A DNA stretch of 64,000 nt from Acidobacteriota bacterium. GTDB taxonomy: Bacteria > Acidobacteriota > Vicinamibacteria > Vicinamibacterales > SCN-69-37. The stretch is from the NCBI GenBank assembly GCA_003242705.1, contig QGVF01000001.1, forward strand, positions 47,520-111,519. Reading direction: 5' to 3'. The translations under genes were made by a program, and so were the position numbers. The notes beneath the pieces were generated by a model. It ran no database searches. It saw only the letters and a list, made by a program, of their open reading frames with translations, and was not told the origin of the DNA. Shown here piece by piece: positions 42,637 to 54,338 of this stretch (positions are counted from its first letter, which is position 1; the number at the start of each line of letters is the position of its first letter).

Positions 42637-44061
42637 CTACTTCCGCTTCGGCCGGTAGACGTGCACGGAGTGGCCGTAGTAGACGTCGGCCGCTTCCATG
42701 ATCGTCTCCGACAGCGTCGGGTGCGCGTGGATGGTGAGCGCCAGGTCGCTGGCCAGGGCGGCCATCTCGACCGCGAGCGCCCCTTCGGCGATCAGGTCGC
42801 CGGCACCGCTGCCCACGAGGCCGACGCCGAGCACCCGCTCGGTCGTCGGATCGATGACGAGCTTCGTGAGGCCGTCGGGCCGGTCGATGGCGACGGCACG
42901 GCCGATCGCCGCCCACGGGAATTTCGCGATCTCGACCTTCCGCCCCTGCTTCTGGGCTTCGGTCTCGGTCAGGCCGCACCAGGCGACCTCCGGATCGGTG
43001 AAGACGACGGCCGGAATCGCCTGGGGCTCGAACGCCACGTTGTGGCCGAGGATGGCCTCGACCGCGACGCGCGCCTCGTGCGACGCCTTGTGCGCGAGCA
43101 TCGGCTCGCCCACCACGTCGCCGATGGCAAAGATGCTCGGCTCGTCGGTCCGCCTGGCGGCGTCGACCGCGATGAAGCCGCGCTCGCTCACCTTCACGCG
43201 CGTCCTGTCGAGCCCCTCGATGGCCGAGTTGGGCCGCCGGCCGATGGCGACGAGCACGCGGTCGAACGTCTGCTCGCGATCGCCCTGCTCGACGCCCTCG
43301 CCCTCGATGCGGACCTTGATGCCGTTCTTCGTCTCCTTCATGTCGGCCACACGCGCGTTCAGCATGATGCGGTGCAGCGTCTTCTCGAGCCGGCGCTGAA
43401 GGATGGTGACCAGATCACGATCGGCACCCGGCAGGAGCGTCGGCGTCATCTCGACGACGGTGACCTTCGTCCCGAGCGCGGCATACACCGATCCAAGCTC
43501 GAGCCCGATGTACCCGCCGCCGACGACGAGCAGCGACTTCGGCACGTCGGGCAGCTCGAGCGCCGCCGTCGAGTCCATCACCCGCGGGCTGTCGATCGAC
43601 AGCCCCGGAATGGTGGCCGGACGCGAGCCGGTCGCGATGATCGCGTGCTCGAAGCCGAGCGTCTGTGTCCCGCCGCCGACGAGATCGATGTGCAGCGTCT
43701 TCGCATCGATGAACGACGCCCGTCCCTGAATGTAGGAGATCTTGCGCTGCTTCGACAGCTGGCCGAGCCCGCCGACCATCCGCGAGACGACGCCGTCCTT
43801 GAACGCGCGGAGCTTGTCGAGATCGATCTTCGGCTCGCTGAACGAGACGCCCCAGTCCGACGCGTGACGCGCCTCGCCGATGAGCTTCGCGACGTGCAGC
43901 AGAGCCTTCGAGGGGATGCAGCCGCGGAACAGACAGACACCGCCGGGATTCGGCTCGGTATCGACCAGCGCGACCTGCAGGCCGCGGTCGGCGGCCTGAA
44001 ACGCGGCCGCGTAGCCGCCGGGTCCGGCGCCGATGACAACGAGTTGGACAGAAGACGACAT
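42637..44061 (-). CDS. lpd: dihydrolipoyl dehydrogenase (E3)
   Basis: Reoxidises dihydrolipoamide of the pyruvate dehydrogenase complex with NAD+. The 474-residue flavoprotein has the FAD motif LVVIGAGPGGYAAAF (8-22), the redox disulfide C43/C48 in GGVCLFRGCIPSK, the NAD motif LLVVGGGYIGLELGSVYAALG, IFAIGDVVGEPMLAHKA and the C-terminal catalytic pair in HAHPTLSETIMEA. Start 44061 is preceded by GGGAG; a GTG seven codons upstream overlaps the aceF stop and is a possible alternative. It is the last gene of aceE-aceF-lpd. Confidence 0.95.
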   Translation of the reverse strand: MSSSVQLVVIGAGPGGYAAAFQAADRGLQVALVDTEPNPGGVCLFRGCIPSKALLHVAKLIGEARHASDWGVSFSEPKIDLDKLRAFKDGVVSRMVGGLGQLSKQRKISYIQGRASFIDAKTLHIDLVGGGTQTLGFEHAIIATGSRPATIPGLSIDSPRVMDSTAALELPDVPKSLLVVGGGYIGLELGSVYAALGTKVTVVEMTPTLLPGADRDLVTILQRRLEKTLHRIMLNARVADMKETKNGIKVRIEGEGVEQGDREQTFDRVLVAIGRRPNSAIEGLDRTRVKVSERGFIAVDAARRTDEPSIFAIGDVVGEPMLAHKASHEARVAVEAILGHNVAFEPQAIPAVVFTDPEVAWCGLTETEAQKQGRKVEIAKFPWAAIGRAVAIDRPDGLTKLVIDPTTERVLGVGLVGSGAGDLIAEGALAVEMAALASDLALTIHAHPTLSETIMEAADVYYGHSVHVYRPKRK

Positions 44062-44078
44062 AGGACTCCCGGACCCCT

Positions 44079-45458
44079 TCACAGGAAGATGGCCAGAGGC
44101 TGTTCGAGCGCCTCGGCAATGAACCGGAGGAACCGCGCGCCGTCGGCGCCATCGATCACCCGGTGATCGTAGGACAGCGAGAGCGGCAGGACCTGCCGCG
44201 GAACGAACTCACCGTCGCGCCAGACGGGCTCGATCGTGCCGCGCGAGACGCCGAGAATCGCCACTTCCGGCGCGTTGACGATGGGCGTGAACGCCGTCCC
44301 GCCGATGCCGCCGAGGTTGCTGATCGTGAAGACGCCGCCCGACATGTCGTCGAGGCTCAGCTTCCGATCGCGCGCCTTCTGCGAGACCGTGGCCAGCTCG
44401 ACCGCCAGCTCGGTGATCGTCTTGCGATCGACGTCGCGGATGACCGGTACGAGCAGGCCGTTCGGCGTGTCGACCGCAATCCCGACGTGGCAGTAGCGCT
44501 TGTAGATGATCGCCTGGTTCGCCATGTCGACCGACGAAGCGAACTGCGGGAAGCGCTCGAGCGCCAGCGCGACGACCTTGAGCAGGATGGCCGTGACCGT
44601 CAGCTTGCCGCCGGCCTTCTCCACGCGCGACGCGAACCGGCTGCGGAACGCCTCGAGCTCGGTGACGTCGGCCTTGTCGAACTGCGTGACGTGGGGAACC
44701 GACTCCCAGGCGCTCGACAGCCGCTCGGCGGTCGTCCGCCGGATGTTCGACATCGGCTGGACGTCAATGCCGCCCCACCGGCTGAAATCGGGCAGCGGCT
44801 GGGCCGAGGGGCGTCGACCGCCCGCGAGCAGGCTCTTGACGTGCTCCTTGACGTCGGCCTGGCCGATACGCCCGCCCGGCCCGGTTCCCGGCACTTCCGT
44901 AATGTCGACGCCGAGCTCGCGCGCATAGCGACGCGTCGACGGCGCGGCCGGCACAAGGGCGGCCGGCGCGCGGGGCGGCGTAGTCTGAGGCTGGGCGGCC
45001 TGCCGGCCGCGCGCGATATCGACAACGGGCGCCGGACGCGACGGCTCGATGTCGCCCTCGACGGCCGCGCGCGTGTTCGCTTCGGCCTGCTCGACGTCGC
45101 GCAGGTCTTCGGCTTCTTCGGCCGGCGCCTCGCCCCTGGCCGACGCCCCGGCGGGCGCGGCGGCCGCCGGGGCCTCCTCGGCCTTTGCGGGAGCCGGCGC
45201 TTGTTCCGCCCCGCCGGCCGCGGTTTCGTCGACGACGATCACCACCTGCCCGACGGCAGCCTGCTCTCCGGCCTTCACACGGACGTCGGTGACCCGACCG
45301 GTCGCCGGCGACGGCACCTCGATCGTGGCCTTGTCGGTCTCGAGCTCCATGATCGGCTGGTCCTTCTGGACCGTGTCGCCGACCGCGACCAGGACTCGTG
45401 CGACGTCACCCTTCTCGATGTTCTCGCCCAGCTCGGGCAGTTTGACTTCAACGGCCAT
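44079..45458 (-). CDS. aceF: pyruvate dehydrogenase E2, dihydrolipoamide acetyltransferase
   Basis: The 459-residue core of the pyruvate dehydrogenase complex. It has one lipoyl domain (1-78; lipoylated K43 in ELETDKATIEV), an Ala/Pro/Glu-rich linker (about 85-165), the peripheral subunit-binding domain (RRYARELGVDITEVPGTGPGGRI in blocks, about 167-200) and the catalytic domain (about 230-459) with SYDHRVIDGADGARFL. E. coli AceF has three lipoyl domains; this has one. Start 45458 is chosen because the lipoyl domain begins at once (MAVEVKLPELGENI) after GGAGAGA. Confidence 0.95.
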   Translation of the reverse strand: MAVEVKLPELGENIEKGDVARVLVAVGDTVQKDQPIMELETDKATIEVPSPATGRVTDVRVKAGEQAAVGQVVIVVDETAAGGAEQAPAPAKAEEAPAAAAPAGASARGEAPAEEAEDLRDVEQAEANTRAAVEGDIEPSRPAPVVDIARGRQAAQPQTTPPRAPAALVPAAPSTRRYARELGVDITEVPGTGPGGRIGQADVKEHVKSLLAGGRRPSAQPLPDFSRWGGIDVQPMSNIRRTTAERLSSAWESVPHVTQFDKADVTELEAFRSRFASRVEKAGGKLTVTAILLKVVALALERFPQFASSVDMANQAIIYKRYCHVGIAVDTPNGLLVPVIRDVDRKTITELAVELATVSQKARDRKLSLDDMSGGVFTISNLGGIGGTAFTPIVNAPEVAILGVSRGTIEPVWRDGEFVPRQVLPLSLSYDHRVIDGADGARFLRFIAEALEQPLAIFL

Positions 45459-45569
45459 CCATCTCTCCACGCTCGGCATACGAGCGCCTGAGGGCTGCCG
45501 AACCGGATGCGGGCCGGCAGACGTCTACCCTGTAATGCTTCCGATCGGCCTCCCGTGCGTGTGCGGGCG
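45459..45569. other. aceE-aceF intergenic region
   Basis: This 111 bp region holds the GGAGAGA ribosome site of aceF. No promoter or hairpin was recognised with confidence, so aceE-aceF-lpd is treated as one operon. Confidence 0.4.
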
Positions 45570-48251
<2,682 letters not shown>

Positions 48252-48286
48252 GTCAGCGGGCTCTCTTCCTGAACAAACGACCATTC

Positions 48287-48292
48287 ATTCTA
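48287..48292 (-). promoter_or_regulatory. -10-like TAGAAT for the pyruvate dehydrogenase operon
   Basis: On the minus strand TAGAAT lies 35 nt before the aceE ATG, with the purine-rich AGGAAGAGAG between. No -35 at standard spacing was recognised. Confidence 0.35.
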
Positions 48293-48348
48293 TCGCGGAG
48301 CCCGGACGGAAGATAGGCGCGCAAGCCCGCTGATACCCCCGTACGGCA

Positions 48349-49173
48349 TCACGTTTCACGGAACTTCGCGCCCGAACCGCCCGCCCCGCGCGCAGCGAGC
48401 ACCTGCCGTGCGATATCCGGTCGATCGGTAATCAGCCCCGTGACGCCCCAGCCGAGCAGCATTTCCATTTCGCCCGGATCATCGACGACCCACGCGTGGA
48501 CCGGCAGTCCGGCCCGGCGCGCCGCCGCCGCGAAGCGCCGCGTCAGCACCTGACGCCCTTCGTAGCGAATCGGCACCTGGAACAGCCGATACCCGTCCGA
48601 CCGCGGCGTCAGGCCGAACCAGGCCCGCCGCAGCGCCCGCTTCACTTCGGGCACCGATGCCGACGTCGCCAGGTCCGGCGCCAGTGCGCGGACGGCCTGC
48701 AGGACGGCCGCGCTGAAGCCGCCCACCACCACCCGTCCGCGTCCACCGTGCCGGACGATGACGTCGAGCACGGCCGGGACCACGGCCGGATCCTCGCCCT
48801 TGATTTCGACCGTCACGGGCATGTCACGGAACCGCTCGAGGACGGAAGCCAGCGTCGGCACGCCGATGCCGCAACCGGCAAACGGCGTGCGTCCGTCCGC
48901 GTCGACGAACCGGCAGCCCGCATCGACGCGCGCGAGCTCAGGCGCTGTCAGGGCCGCGACGGGGCCGGTGGCATCCGTCGTGCGATCGAGCGTCGCGTCG
49001 TGAATGACGACCGGCTGGCCGTCCCTCGACAGGTGCACGTCGCACTCGAGGCCATCGACGCCGAGTGCCACCGCATGCTCGAAGGCGGCCATCGTGTTTT
49101 CGGGCCGCAACCCGGATCCGCCGCGGTGCGCGATGACCACCGCGGCATCGAGCGAGAGGAGAGCCGAAGGCAT
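48349..49173 (-). CDS. glycerophosphodiester phosphodiesterase
   Basis: Hydrolyses glycerophosphodiesters to glycerol 3-phosphate and an alcohol. The 274-residue GDPD-fold protein has H16 and E25 in AHRGGSGLRPENT, E43 and D45 in LECDVHLSRDG, H58 in VVIHD, and a later Glu in VTVEIKGE; the metal and catalytic residues are complete. There is no signal peptide, so it should be cytosolic. Start 49173 is only 16 bp from the divergent AAA gene start. It ends 97 bp upstream of aceE on the same strand. Confidence 0.92.
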   Translation of the reverse strand: MPSALLSLDAAVVIAHRGGSGLRPENTMAAFEHAVALGVDGLECDVHLSRDGQPVVIHDATLDRTTDATGPVAALTAPELARVDAGCRFVDADGRTPFAGCGIGVPTLASVLERFRDMPVTVEIKGEDPAVVPAVLDVIVRHGGRGRVVVGGFSAAVLQAVRALAPDLATSASVPEVKRALRRAWFGLTPRSDGYRLFQVPIRYEGRQVLTRRFAAAARRAGLPVHAWVVDDPGEMEMLLGWGVTGLITDRPDIARQVLAARGAGGSGAKFRET

Positions 49174-49177
49174 GGCG

Positions 49178-49183
49178 TAGTAT
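49178..49183 (+). promoter_or_regulatory. -10-like TAGTAT, leaderless AAA gene start
   Basis: TAGTAT is followed by 6 nt and the ATG at 49190. The whole gap to the divergent GDPD gene is 16 bp, so the two divergent promoters must overlap. Confidence 0.5.
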
Positions 49184-49189
49184 TGTCCT

Positions 49190-50704
49190 ATGGCCCACCC
49201 CCGCACTCTTGGTGCCCTGCGCGAGGAGGTGGCCGCCGGCCGCTTCCCGCGTTCCGACTCGGTCAAGGACGAAATCCGCCGCAACCTGATTGCGGCGCTC
49301 CGCTCAGGCCGTCCGCTCTTTCCCGGGATCGTCGGCTACGACGACACGGTCGTCCCGCAGGTCGTCAATGCGCTGCTCTCGCGCCACAACTTCATCCTGC
49401 TGGGCCTGCGGGGCCAGGCGAAGACGCGGCTGCTGCGCTCGCTGACGTCGCTGCTCGATTCGGAAATTCCGGTCGTCGCCGGCTGCGAGCTGCACGACGA
49501 TCCGCTCCGTCCGCTCTGCGCCGACTGCCGGCGGCGCGTGGCCGAAGAAGGCGGCGATCTGGCGATCGACTGGCTGCCGCGTGAGGCGCGCTACGTCGAG
49601 AAGCTGGCGACCCCCGACGTCACCATTGCCGACCTGATCGGCGACGTCGATCCCATCAAGGCCGCCCGGGCCGGCCGCGAGCTCGGCGACGAGCTGACCA
49701 TGCACTACGGCCTGCTGCCCCGTGCCAACCGCGGCATCTTCGCCGTCAACGAGCTGCCCGACCTGGCGAGCAAGGTGCAGGTCGGCCTGTTCAACATCCT
49801 CCAGGAAGGCGACGTGCAGATTAAGGGCTATCCGGTCCGGCTCGCGCTCGACGTCCTGCTCGTCTTCAGCGCCAATCCCGAGGACTACACGGCCCGCGGC
49901 AAGATCATCACGCCGCTCAAGGACCGCATCGGTTCCGAGATCCGCACGCATTATCCGCGCACGCGCCACGAAGCCATGGCCATCACGGCGCAGGAGGCCT
50001 GGACCGATCGTGACGCGGGTCTGCCCGTGTCGGTTCCCACGTTCGTGCGCGAAGTCGTCGAGCAGCTGGCCTTCCACGCCCGCGGCGATCAGCACGTCGA
50101 TCGCCGATCCGGCGTCAGTCAGCGTCTGCCGATCACGACGCTCGAGAACGTCGTGTCGAACGCCGAGCGTCGGGCCCTGCTGCACGGCGAAGCCGAGATC
50201 GTGCCGCGCGTCGGCGACATCTACGCGGCACTGCCGGCCGTCACCGGCAAAATCGAGCTCGAGTACGAGGGGGAGCTCAAGGGCGCCGAGACGGTCGCGC
50301 GCGAGCTGGTCCGCCAGGCGATCGCGACGGTCTTCGACGGCGTCGCGCTGACCATCGACACGCAGGCCATCGTCGACTGGTTCAACGGCGGCGGCGAGCT
50401 GAGCCTGTCGGATACGACGTCGGCCGACGCGCTGCTCGAGCTGGCAGCCGAGGTGCCGGGTCTGCTCGACGCGGCAGAGGCCATCGGCGTCGCGCCTTCG
50501 GCCACGAGCGCGGCGCGCGCGGCGGCCGTCGACTTCCTGCTCGAGGGGCTCTGCGCGCTCAAGCGCATCAGCCGCAGCGAGGAAGGGCGCATGTCCGGGT
50601 CGGGCGGCCGGCGTCCGGTCGCCGCCGGGGCGTCGTTCGACTCACTCGCCGACTTCGACGACGACGATCTGCCGCCGAAGGGACGGAAGAAGTACTACAA
50701 CTAG
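49190..50704 (+). CDS. AAA ATPase, magnesium-chelatase/MoxR-like, with zinc-knuckle insertion
   Basis: A 504-residue AAA protein resembling the BchI/ChlI group. The P-loop is GLRGQAKT (72-79), with Ala where Gly is usual; the Walker B segment reads [11 protein letters not shown], with Asn where Asp is usual. Between them, CELH (99-102) and CADC (110-113) form a CxxH-x7-CxxC pattern that could bind zinc. [27 protein letters not shown] and the sensor [27 protein letters not shown] are intact. With the VWA protein 10 bp downstream it forms an AAA/VWA pair as in metal chelatases and MoxR systems. The client is unknown. The mRNA is probably leaderless. Confidence 0.85.
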   Translation: MAHPRTLGALREEVAAGRFPRSDSVKDEIRRNLIAALRSGRPLFPGIVGYDDTVVPQVVNALLSRHNFILLGLRGQAKTRLLRSLTSLLDSEIPVVAGCELHDDPLRPLCADCRRRVAEEGGDLAIDWLPREARYVEKLATPDVTIADLIGDVDPIKAARAGRELGDELTMHYGLLPRANRGIFAVNELPDLASKVQVGLFNILQEGDVQIKGYPVRLALDVLLVFSANPEDYTARGKIITPLKDRIGSEIRTHYPRTRHEAMAITAQEAWTDRDAGLPVSVPTFVREVVEQLAFHARGDQHVDRRSGVSQRLPITTLENVVSNAERRALLHGEAEIVPRVGDIYAALPAVTGKIELEYEGELKGAETVARELVRQAIATVFDGVALTIDTQAIVDWFNGGGELSLSDTTSADALLELAAEVPGLLDAAEAIGVAPSATSAARAAAVDFLLEGLCALKRISRSEEGRMSGSGGRRPVAAGASFDSLADFDDDDLPPKGRKKYYN

Positions 50705-50714
50705 GCGGTGTGTC

Positions 50715-51962
50715 ATGAAGTACCGCTACACCCGCTTCATCGCCGACCTCGCCGATCAGATCGACCTGCACCAGCTGGTCTCGCAGCTCTCGGGCCTGCT
50801 GCTCTCGAGCGGCTTCGACAACCCGTGGGATCCGCAGAACGACGCCGATCGTGCGCTCCAGGCGCTGCACGACGCGATTCTCGATGCGCTGCTCAACGGC
50901 GGCACCCTGTCGGACGAGATGCTCTCCCGGCTGACGAGCCCTGAGCTGTCGGCCGATCAGCAGCAGGCACAGCTCGAGGAGCTCGTCCAGCGCATCATCG
51001 AGAAGCTGACCAGCGAAGGCTACGTGAGCGTCACGGGCGCGCCCGAGGGCGCCCCGTCGGGCGGCACCGGCGAGGCCATGGCACACGCGCGCTTCGAGGT
51101 CACCGACAAGGCCCTCGACTTTCTCGGCTACCGCGCCCTGCGTGACCTGCTCGGATCGATGGGCCGGAGCAGCGTCGGCCGCCACGATACGCGGGAGCTC
51201 GCACCGGGTGTCGAAGCCTCCAACGCGCCGCGCCCGTACGAATTCGGCGACACGCTCAACCTGGACGCGTCGGCAACCGTGCTCAATGCCGTCAGGCGCC
51301 AGGCCGCCTCGGGCGAGCCGACCGATCGCATCGACGTGCAGCTCGAAGACCTGATGATCGCGCAGGGCGACTACCAGAGTTCCTGCGCGACCGTGCTGCT
51401 GCTCGACTGCAGCCACAGCATGGTGCTCTACGGCGAGGACCGCTTCACGCCGGCCAAGCGGGTCGCCCTGGCGCTGGCCGGACTGATCCGCCATCAGTAT
51501 CCGGGAGACTCCCTGCACGCGGTCCTCTTCCACGATTCGGCCGAAGAGGTCCCGCTGGCGCGGCTCGGGCGCGTGCGGGTGGGGCCGTACTACACGAACA
51601 CGCGCGAGGGCCTGCGGCTCGCGCGCCGCATCCTCGAGCGCGAGCGGAAGGACATGCGGCAGATCATCATGATCACCGACGGCAAGCCGTCGGCGGTCAC
51701 GCGCCCCGACGGCCTGATCTACCGCAACGCCTTCGGCCTCGATCCTTTCGTGCTGCGCGAGACGTTTGCCGAGGTGGCCGCCTGCCGGCGGGCCGGCATC
51801 ATGATCAACACGTTCATGCTCGCGCGCGACTACGACCTGGTCGCGTTCGTGCGCCGCGTCGCCCGCATCTGCCGCGGCAAGGCCTACTTCACGACGCCCT
51901 ACAACCTGGGGCAGTACGTGCTGCAGGACTACCTTACGAATCGGACGCGCACGGTGCACTGA
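50715..51962 (+). CDS. VWA-domain protein, partner of the AAA ATPase
   Basis: A 415-residue protein. The C-terminal half (about 225-400) is a von Willebrand A domain with the MIDAS motif DCSHS (DxSxS) followed by [22 protein letters not shown], a conserved Thr and [10 protein letters not shown]. The N-terminal half is helical with Gln- and Leu-rich segments (about 10-130) and no known domain. VWA partners of MoxR or BchI ATPases link ATP hydrolysis to metal insertion or protein maturation. GGTG precedes the ATG by 5 nt; the 10 bp gap to the AAA gene shows co-translation. Confidence 0.87.
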   Translation: MKYRYTRFIADLADQIDLHQLVSQLSGLLLSSGFDNPWDPQNDADRALQALHDAILDALLNGGTLSDEMLSRLTSPELSADQQQAQLEELVQRIIEKLTSEGYVSVTGAPEGAPSGGTGEAMAHARFEVTDKALDFLGYRALRDLLGSMGRSSVGRHDTRELAPGVEASNAPRPYEFGDTLNLDASATVLNAVRRQAASGEPTDRIDVQLEDLMIAQGDYQSSCATVLLLDCSHSMVLYGEDRFTPAKRVALALAGLIRHQYPGDSLHAVLFHDSAEEVPLARLGRVRVGPYYTNTREGLRLARRILERERKDMRQIIMITDGKPSAVTRPDGLIYRNAFGLDPFVLRETFAEVAACRRAGIMINTFMLARDYDLVAFVRRVARICRGKAYFTTPYNLGQYVLQDYLTNRTRTVH

Positions 51963-51980
51963 GGCACCGCCCCGCCTCAG
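51959..51980. terminator. hairpin covering two convergent stop codons
   Basis: Perfect 7 bp arms CTGAGGC (51959-51965) and GCCTCAG (51974-51980), loop of 8 nt. The left arm contains the VWA stop (TGA, 51960-51962) and the right arm the stop of the leftward gene (51977-51979). Confidence 0.45.
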
Positions 51981-52594
51981 CGCGGGCGATATTCGAGCCG
52001 GATGTTGCTCGCGATCGCGACCGGACGCCCGGGCGCGTCGAACCGCTCGTCGCGCCCGTCCGGATAGCGGACGCTCACACTCTCGCCGACGATGCCGATC
52101 GTCGTCGGTCCGGCCGGCACCGAGATGCGAATCGCGTCGGGCGGCCCCGGGGCCACGCCCTTCAGTCCGGCGGGCCGGCCTCCGCCGCCGAGACGGTCGA
52201 ACAGATCGCCGAGCGTCCGGAACTCGCGGACAACCCCGGCGCGGCCGATCGTTTCACCCGCCCCATCGACGACGCGCACCAGGGCAAGGTGGCGCACGTA
52301 CGAGACGCCGGCTTCATCGTCGTCCGCGGGCAGGTCGAAGCGGTTGTGCAGGTCGAAATAGAGCGTCGCCGCCCCCTGCCGGGCCGGCAGCCTCATCGTG
52401 ATGCTCGCGCGCGCGTCGTCGGTGATGATGACGTCGCAGTACGTCCGCCGGGTGCGGATGCCTTCTCCCAGCTCCGCCGCACAGCTGCTCTCGGTGAACA
52501 GCCGGCTGCCGGCCGCCGGCAGCGGCGGAATCTGCGCGGGCAGCTGCGCAGCGGCGCACACGAAAAGAACGAAGAACAGCGTCGCCAGCCGCAT
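51977..52594 (-). CDS. exported protein, unknown
   Basis: A 205-residue protein with a signal peptide (1-20, LPA|Q). The mature part is beta-rich with two Cys (SSCAAELGE, TYCDVII) near residues 38 and 53 that may form a disulfide. No family was recognised. It lies upstream of no obvious operon; folE is 24 bp upstream on the same strand, so it may be co-transcribed with folE. A -10-like TATACT lies 9 nt before its ATG. Confidence 0.65.
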   Translation of the reverse strand: MRLATLFFVLFVCAAAQLPAQIPPLPAAGSRLFTESSCAAELGEGIRTRRTYCDVIITDDARASITMRLPARQGAATLYFDLHNRFDLPADDDEAGVSYVRHLALVRVVDGAGETIGRAGVVREFRTLGDLFDRLGGGGRPAGLKGVAPGPPDAIRISVPAGPTTIGIVGESVSVRYPDGRDERFDAPGRPVAIASNIRLEYRPR

Positions 52595-52618
52595 GCCCCG
52601 ACGAGTATACCGGAGCGA

Positions 52619-53221
52619 TCAGGACTCGTCGCAGGCCGAGGCGGCCATGTGCACGGGCATCGACGGCGGCGCCGGCTGTCGCCGGTGGATGAGCTCGAAG
52701 AACTCGTGGCGTGTCCGGGCATCTTCGCGGAAGACGCCGAGCATCGCGCTGGTGGCGGTGACCGAGTTCTGCTTCTCGACGCCGCGCATGGCCATGCAGA
52801 GGTGCGTGGCCTCCATCACGACCGCCACCCCGAGCGGCTTGATGCGATCACGAATCGTCTCGGCAATCTCGAGCGTGAGCCGCTCCTGGACCTGGAGCCG
52901 CCGCGCGAACATGTCGACGATCCGCGGAATCTTGCTGAGGCCGATGACCTTGCCGTCGGGAATGTAGGCGACGTGGCACTTGCCGAAGAACGGCAGCAGA
53001 TGGTGCTCGCAGAGGCTGTAGAAGTCGATGTCGCGCACAATCACCATCTCGCTGTACTCGACGGTGAAGAGCGCGTCGTTGATGATGGCGTCGATGTCGG
53101 CCTGGTAGCCGCTCGTCAGGGCACGGAGCGACTGCTCGACCCGGCGCGGCGTCTGACGAAGCCCCTCGCGTCCCGGGTCCTCGCCGAGCTCCGCCAGCAG
53201 CTGTCGGATGAGGTCCTGCAT
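52619..53221 (-). CDS. folE: GTP cyclohydrolase I
   Basis: Converts GTP to dihydroneopterin triphosphate, the first step of folate synthesis. The 200-residue protein has the zinc ligands C71 and H74 in [14 protein letters not shown] and C141 in [12 protein letters not shown], with [11 protein letters not shown] near the C terminus. [15 protein letters not shown] and [10 protein letters not shown]-like [10 protein letters not shown] are family blocks. The length matches the enzyme. A -10-like TAAGAT ends 6 nt before the ATG, so the mRNA is probably leaderless. Confidence 0.96.
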   Translation of the reverse strand: MQDLIRQLLAELGEDPGREGLRQTPRRVEQSLRALTSGYQADIDAIINDALFTVEYSEMVIVRDIDFYSLCEHHLLPFFGKCHVAYIPDGKVIGLSKIPRIVDMFARRLQVQERLTLEIAETIRDRIKPLGVAVVMEATHLCMAMRGVEKQNSVTATSAMLGVFREDARTRHEFFELIHRRQPAPPSMPVHMAASACDES

Positions 53222-53227
53222 CCGGAC

Positions 53228-53233
53228 ATCTTA
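53228..53233 (-). promoter_or_regulatory. -10-like TAAGAT, leaderless folE start
   Basis: On the minus strand TAAGAT is followed by 6 nt and the folE ATG at 53221. No ribosome site is seen. Confidence 0.5.
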
Positions 53234-53259
53234 CTGCCGGCCGGACCGCCGGCCGATAC

Positions 53260-54264
53260 CTAGTGTCCCGCCGCAGGCCCGGGCGACATCGCAGCCGCAG
53301 CCCGGGCCTCGAGCAGCTCGAGCAGCGAGGGCGGCAGTTCGAAGGCCAGCTCGACCTGGCGCCCGCTGCCACTGGCCTGCAGGGAGTTGAGAGCGGCCGT
53401 CACGCGCTGGTCCTGACCGGCGAACAGGCGGGCGGCGGCAACGGCACCGTTGACCACGGCGCGAAGGTCCTCGGCGCTCCGGTCGTCGCGCGCCTCGGCG
53501 CGCACCCGGCCGCGCACCGACCGGTCGATGTTCGCCGACGCCGCCAGCCATTCGACGCCGGCCAGCTGATTCTGCACCTGCTCGGGCAGGCCGGGCTGGC
53601 GCGTCATCCGGGCGACGCGCGCCACGAACCATGCATCGCCCGTGCCGCTGACGTCGTCGATCAGCCGCATCATGTCGGGAGCCGCCGACAGGCTCTCGCC
53701 GCTCACCGAAACATCGATGGCCCGGCGGAGCTCGTCGGCATCACCGAGGCCCAGCAGCCCGTCGCCGAGGAATGCCACCGACGGCGCCAGCCGGTGCGAG
53801 CTCGTCCCGTCGTCGAACGTGTGCGGGCGACCGACCAGCATGGCGTAGCCGCCGTACTGCTCCTCGACGGCGCCATGCTGCAGAGCGGCCGCTTCAATCC
53901 GGCTGCGGTCGAAGCGCCCCCGCAGGATCGCGATGCCGCCCGGCGTCCCGTCGCCCTGCAGCCCGGCAACTACCGCGTCGATGTCGCGCTCGATGTCGAT
54001 GCCGGTCGCCTCCAGCATGCGGTCTTTCTCACTGCCGGCAGCCGGCAGGGCGCTCCGCAGCCGCTGCCGGAACTCGGAGTCCATGATCTGCCGGACATCG
54101 GCATAGGCCACGGCCGCCACGTCGGCGGGGATGAAAGCCAGCTCGCCCCGGACGACCTGACGTGACGGCAGGACGCCGCTGTAGTACGCGACCAGCCCCG
54201 TACAGAGGCCGGCGGCGACCACGAGGGCGGAACCGAAGAGGAACCTGCGGGTGTTCGGCGCCAT
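53260..54264 (-). CDS. signal-anchored envelope protein, unknown
   Basis: A 334-residue protein with one N-terminal hydrophobic helix (about 8-27, FLFGSALVVAAGLCTGLVAYY region) and a large extracytoplasmic domain. The domain alternates Asp/Ala-rich helices and strands (IPADVAAVAYADVRQIM, RGRFDRSRIEAAA, SVAFLGDGLLGLGDADELRRAID), a layout like the DUF3352-type proteins, but this is not firm. Start 54264 has GAGGTAA upstream. It follows the double ABC transporter block after a 74 bp gap on the same strand. Confidence 0.65.
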   Translation of the reverse strand: MAPNTRRFLFGSALVVAAGLCTGLVAYYSGVLPSRQVVRGELAFIPADVAAVAYADVRQIMDSEFRQRLRSALPAAGSEKDRMLEATGIDIERDIDAVVAGLQGDGTPGGIAILRGRFDRSRIEAAALQHGAVEEQYGGYAMLVGRPHTFDDGTSSHRLAPSVAFLGDGLLGLGDADELRRAIDVSVSGESLSAAPDMMRLIDDVSGTGDAWFVARVARMTRQPGLPEQVQNQLAGVEWLAASANIDRSVRGRVRAEARDDRSAEDLRAVVNGAVAAARLFAGQDQRVTAALNSLQASGSGRQVELAFELPPSLLELLEARAAAAMSPGPAAGH

Positions 54265-54338
54265 GTGCGTTACCTCAGACCATGATACGGGTCGGCCCCC
54301 GATTGGTTCGGGCGCTTCCCCGATTTTCACGTCGCCGC

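Noticed and set aside
49190-50704. Calling the AAA gene a pseudogene because of its altered Walker motifs
   Set aside because: The frame is intact, surrounding motifs are conserved, and it is tightly coupled with a full-length VWA partner; the changes look like a family variant.
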